This document shows positions 25,701 through 31,700 of a stretch of DNA of 64,000 nucleotides, in pieces. Numbering within the stretch: the first letter of the stretch is position 1; each line of letters starts with the position of its first letter. A program made the position numbers and the translations under genes. The DNA comes from Glycine soja (taxonomy: Eukaryota; Streptophyta; Magnoliopsida; Fabales; Fabaceae): positions 26,935,323-26,999,322 of the forward strand of contig NC_041007.1 in the NCBI RefSeq assembly GCF_004193775.1, in the 5' to 3' direction. The notes under the pieces are model-generated. The model saw only the letters and a program-made list of their open reading frames with translations, was not told the origin of the DNA and did not search any database.

Positions 25701-28700
25701 TGAACATCCTAGGGGCCATTCCGCAGTACCCAAGGCAGCATTTCTCCCAACATGTCGCAGGTATGGCTAATGGAATCCGAGAAAATAGATGGAAGTGTTG
25801 GTGGCTGGCCCTTACGTGGTCTGTGTGGCAGCAGAGGAATAAGATTATTTTTTCAAATGAAAATTTTGATGGCAACAAAATACTGGAGGATGCCATTTTA
25901 CTCCTATGAACCTGGTTGAGGAATTTTGAGGAGAATTTCACGATCCCCTTCAATCATTGGTCGTCAAACCTACCATCAGCCTTCATTTAGTAGAGGGGGT
26001 AGTACAGATAGATTCACTAGTAGAAATTACATTCTGTATTGTATCCAGTTTCTGGTTCCTATAGAGACTGACTATAGTCTGATTTGGGAACCAGTTGACT
26101 GTTGGCTTATGTTTCCTTGTAACCTTAGTACCTCTGGTACTTTTATTAATATATTTTATCTTTGCTGATCAAAAAAAAAATTTGGTCAAACTGACCTGAT
26201 AAATTTCGCTCACAAAGTCCAAGATTGAATTAAATGGTAAAGGGCCCATCTCAGTGCCATGTAGAGAACTTGAATTACTGTCCTGTGCAAAATCATGTGA
26301 TCCCACAACTCGGTATGGACTAAGCACACTCATAATCCGCTCCTTGGATTCTTTTATCTGCAAAATTTATAAACATAAAGATAAGTACAAAACTAAATAT
26401 TTTTAAGACAAAAGATATACCAACTTAGAAAAAAAAATTGCAACAATTGTCTAAACAATATTGTTGAAAAGTCGCCTTAATTGTGGTCACCCTTAGCCCG
26501 CCTTAATTGCAGCCTCAAGGGCGGTTGTTTAGTCCCACATTGACTAGAGATATGGCTTAAATAGAACTTATAAAGCTTGGACGGTCCTTATCTTACAAGT
26601 CGGTTTTGTTGGGTTGAGTTAGGCCATAAGCCCAAATTCTAAGAAATATTATTTTTGCCATATGTATTTACAATTTCACTCATTCAAAACAAATTTAATG
26701 CAACTGAAAGAACTAAATATTCAAGAACAAAAATGAATATTAAATAATGGTTTGCAACAAAAGATCAACCTTAAGGTGGAAAAAAGTAAAATCATTTTTA
26801 AAATTAGAATCACAATCAAACAGCTAGTATTAAACTAATGGTTGGAAAGAAACAATATGAAAGATCTAAAGGCTGCGAGTGACATCCAGTAATCATATTA
26901 TATTCAGGCTAAGAGTACAAAATATAGTCCTCATCCAAACTTCCCAACCATCATCACATTCTAAACCTGAAAAAATTGAAAAGTGAGCTATTGAGCATTT
27001 CATTGTCATTATATAGAAATATTGAAACCAGGTACAAAAATGAGGAATAACACAAAGTAAAATGAGAAAAACCCACCTTTCAAATGTCAAATTCCATTTA
27101 TTTTGAATGCAACCGAAATTTAACCAACATATATATGGAAGGTACAGAAAACAGGGCAAATAGAAATATTGAAGTTGGAAATAACACAAAATCCTTCCAT
27201 CATGACATCTCAGGCAATAATTCAATGACTAAACTGCTAGAGAAGAGATAAGAGGCTTAAATAGAATAATTAACAATGATACAGTAGTATTTTACTTCCC
27301 ATTACAATCAGTGGTCTTCAAATCTCAAAGAAGGTTTTCTTCGGACATGAAGATAGGAATCTAGGATTCACTCTTGTACTTTTCTCTTATTATGGTTTAT
27401 TCCAGGTTCTGTAATTACAGTGCCTGTTTGTGAACCAGCTTTTGAGTGTATTTCTAAAACATGTATTGCTTTAGTACCTCTGGTACTTATTAATATATAT
27501 ATGATATTTTTGCTGAGCAAAAAAAAACAATGATCCAGTAGTTTGAGAACCAAAACCAAATCCTAGCCAGATTTGTGCACTCAATCAACAAAATCATCTT
27601 GTTATATATGTAGGAGCAGGAAAAATAAATTGACCTTGTCTCTTGCAAGAGGGTTAGACAAGAAGCACGTAATCAGCTTGTGCAGATAAGCATTGTACAT
27701 GTAGATCATATCTTCGTCTTCAGTCTGTAGGACAACAAGCAGCTGTCTCAACACTCAACAGTATATCAAGAAAATCTAGTCATGATTCATAGTCATGCAA
27801 AGCTACAGTAAATACATAACTACAATAGTTCTACTATAACTCATTTAATATAGTTTACTTGAGAAAATGTCTTTCCACTTACCTAATCAAATTGCTAGAG
27901 CATTTCAGAAGTTAAAGCAAATTTACTTTCACAAGTGTTTCATTAACAGACATATGCAGAGGGATTGGACAGTTTTGCTCCATTCATGTTTTCACATTTC
28001 CTTTTGTTGCTTTATTTTCCTCTTTTACCTCACAAAAGATCCCATGCCCTCCAATGTTCTTGTAATATTACTCTCTTTCTCAATGAATATATTATTGTAT
28101 CAAAAAGCAAAAGCAAAAACAAAAATGTGGCATAGAAATGAACCTGGAAGGAAGCAGTACGAAGAACTTTATCAAGTAAAAACTGAAAAACATTATTTGA
28201 GAAAATGGCTTCCAAGCATTGACTAAGATAACCCAGTTCATTTGATGAACCACTTGAAATAGTCTCTCTAGCTGGAACACCATCTTGTATTAACATCAAA
28301 TGTACCACCCAAGCAAGCCTTATGCCACCAACAAAGCCCTCAACATGTGGATCATTCCCAGTAGTCATTACCTTCAGCATGAAAGGACATCAACATCATC
28401 CCAAATTGATACTAAATATTTATAAACAATAGTACAAAAAAAAAAAAGCAATTATCTTTCATCTTACAAGTTCATGAAATTCGTGTCTGAAGGAAGTATT
28501 AGAAGAAAGGACAGATGCTTTATCAGGCACTGTACTCAAACCATCAGAAACAAATGCAATCACAAGAGCAAAGAGAAGACAAAAGGTAATCTGCAATAAC
28601 AAGGTGAAAATTATAAGCAAACAACACATTTTAAGAGCATAGACACCGAAGTCAAAAAAAAAAAGCAAGTGCAGCTTTCAAGTTTAACTTTTTCAGATAT

Positions 28701-31700
28701 TAAACTTATCATTCTCATAAAAAATAAAAATAAAATCAACCTAAAAACAGAATACAAAGATTATTCACTTTTCACCACGCCAATCTAACAGTTAATTTTG
28801 AACAAAATATAAAATATTTGAATGATGAATTGGACAGGTAGTCAAGGGTATATTGTTAGTTTGCTCTTTTCTTTTTACAAAAATAAAAAATATATTATAT
28901 GCCCTGCTAAGGAATCTGCTTGCTCAGATTAATATACTTTCCTGTTTCCCAGATCAATGTTGTCAAATCAAGATTTTAAACGGGATTGGAAAGAGGATGA
29001 AAGATCGTAAATCAAACAATCATAACACGGATTATAAGATCCCACTAAAAGATGCAAAATTAAATATAAAGATATACATGAGATATAAATGACATAGATA
29101 AGGAAAATATCTTGTGAATGATACCACTGAACTAAACTTAAACTAAAAATTAATATCATAGATTTAGATGGGCAACTTTCCTTATACTCATGTTAACCTA
29201 TATAATGTATATGTTACTTACACAGGATAATTTGACAAATACGGATTTTGTTAAGGGTGATCTATAGATACCTTGTTATTATGTGTTAAAATACTGGACA
29301 GGATATACAATAACTAAATTTTTAGGGATTGCTGATAACTATATATTAATTGCATAAACATGAATATATGATATTAAAATACATAGTCCAAGTATTTTAA
29401 TATATAAGTCAAATTAGTGTGTAAGTAGCATAATCTCTAGGAAAGTTAATGTATATTCTATAATGAGGCTAGTATTTGATAACTAGCCCATATATAAGCT
29501 AAAACTTGACAAATCAAAGTCAGAACCACAATAAACAAAATTAAAAAGGAGTTTCTTATTACAGAGAATAAGAGAGGCAAAACCAGAGAAGAATATGCTC
29601 ATAATCAACAACAGAGGTAAGGCACAAGGCAAGCAGGAAAAAGACAAGAAGAACCCCAGAGCACCACCTATGGCAGAAGAAGAAAGTAAAAGCTTCAAGA
29701 GTGTGAGACGCAGATGAGAAGAAGCAGACCCCATCATATCATGGCAGAGAGCCAGAGACGAAGCAAGCAAGAGAGATTGAGAGTATGAGAGACTGCACGA
29801 ATAAGAGATCAACAAGAGAGGGAGAAGAAAGTAAAAGATTTTAGGACATGTGAAATGTGAAATGGGTCGGGTTAGCAAACAGGTTTCATTTCAAAACCCA
29901 AGCAATAGGAAGATCGAGACTGAGCGGATCTTGGACAACGAAGATCATGATTCAGAACAACCTTGCAGCAAAACAATACCACAACCGATTTTGCACACGA
30001 TTTGGTTGGAAAATCATAGAATCCTGCAACCTTTAACACAATTTTGACGACATTGGCTCAGATTCTTCCATTTGCAGCTATCCTCTCTTCCTTCTTTCCT
30101 TTCTCATCTTTGCATCAAATTTCTTTCAATTAAAAGCAGTCAAAAGTTCTTCATTTTCACATCATTGGCTTCATTGAATAGAAGAAATAGAAGAACTGCA
30201 AAAGCATGCTTCTATTTGTACTTTTTTTCTAAGGGAAATGCTTCTTTGAAATGACAAATAAAGTTAACACCAAAGAACAATATGAGGTCCAGCATGCCAG
30301 ACAGTGCACCTAATCATACAGCACAGAACCAAAAAGAGGAAGATGAATAAAATTTATAACTTGCATAACTTCTTACCATGTGAAATTTGTTGCACCAGTT
30401 TAATGCTTAAGAAATTACAATTTAAAAACCATAACTCTAATACTCCACCAAAAAACATAATAAAATATACAAAATTTAGCTCAGCAAGAATATAAAAATG
30501 CACCTGATGTTTTACAGTGGCATTGCTCTCACTAACTTCAGAAGCACTATCCTTCAAAACAGAAAAAATATCTTTTATATCCTTCGGGCCTGAAAATAGA
30601 GTTTGCCAATGAACTTCCATTATTTCATGATATTAATCAAGTATTCAAGAAGCATAATCTGTCACAAAAGTCAACCAAGTAGAAATTCAGCATACAGTGA
30701 AAGACCACTAAACATACATGTCCGAACAACCAGAATCGAAAGCACAAGACAATGCCCCAGAATAAGTCTTTCTCTAGAGACCACTGCCTGCCTCTCCACA
30801 AGAGAGCCTCTTGAATCAAGAACATAACTCTCACACTGAGGACCACCCAAACCAGAAGGCTCTTCTCTATTGAGTTCCTACAATCAGAAAGCAATTTCTT
30901 AACAAAAAGCTATATTCATGCTCAAGGTTAATCCAAAGGTTGCATATACACATAACAAATTAAATTTTAAATATTCTTGACAAGATTAAGAAAATGAACA
31001 ACCACAGATTTCAACGGAGTGATAACTTGGCAATGCCATGCTTTTAAGATCATATAGTTTATCCATCCTGTTTCTTGAGACATACATATACAAGTTATTC
31101 ACATAATATATCAGGGCATAGTAACCACCAATAGTGTGCCTGGCATATACTTGTCCAACAGACAATGTCAAAAATTACGAAATATGAACTCACATATAAT
31201 ACAAGCAGGACTATTGGGAACTCAATTAGTTGCAATCATATAAATATTAATTATTAAGATTTAAGACCAATCATGTTAATTTTTAAACAGCTTAATCATT
31301 GTAAGCCATGAAACAGGGCACATTATGTTACAGCCACTATATGAAGGAACATCTAGTAAACTATTTGATAATAACTTGCCTCTCCTTGCGACTGGCAATA
31401 AACAATACCAATTTAAAGAGACTTTGCCCTAAATCAGAATTTAATCAGAAAGGTACAGAGCAATGTAATAATTCATTACAATGCAAACCTTGATAAGAGA
31501 AATCAACCGCTGTCTAAGTCCAGAACTGATAAGATCTTCCAAATACTTTTGAATGTCTACCAATATATCATCTTGCAGTCCCTGATCTAGCACCACAGCC
31601 TGTCAAGAAAACAACACAACATTATTTATCAAAAACTAAAGAACTAAACTAATGGCCAAATGAACTTAAGTGATGCCTTAGACAGAAAGAAATACCCTTA

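Noticed and set aside
27000..27230. Minus-strand ORF of 110 codons in NUP205 intron 10
   Set aside because: Composition is Cys/Phe/Tyr-rich and AT-driven with no family resemblance; the flanking splice sites do not connect it to exons 10 or 11.
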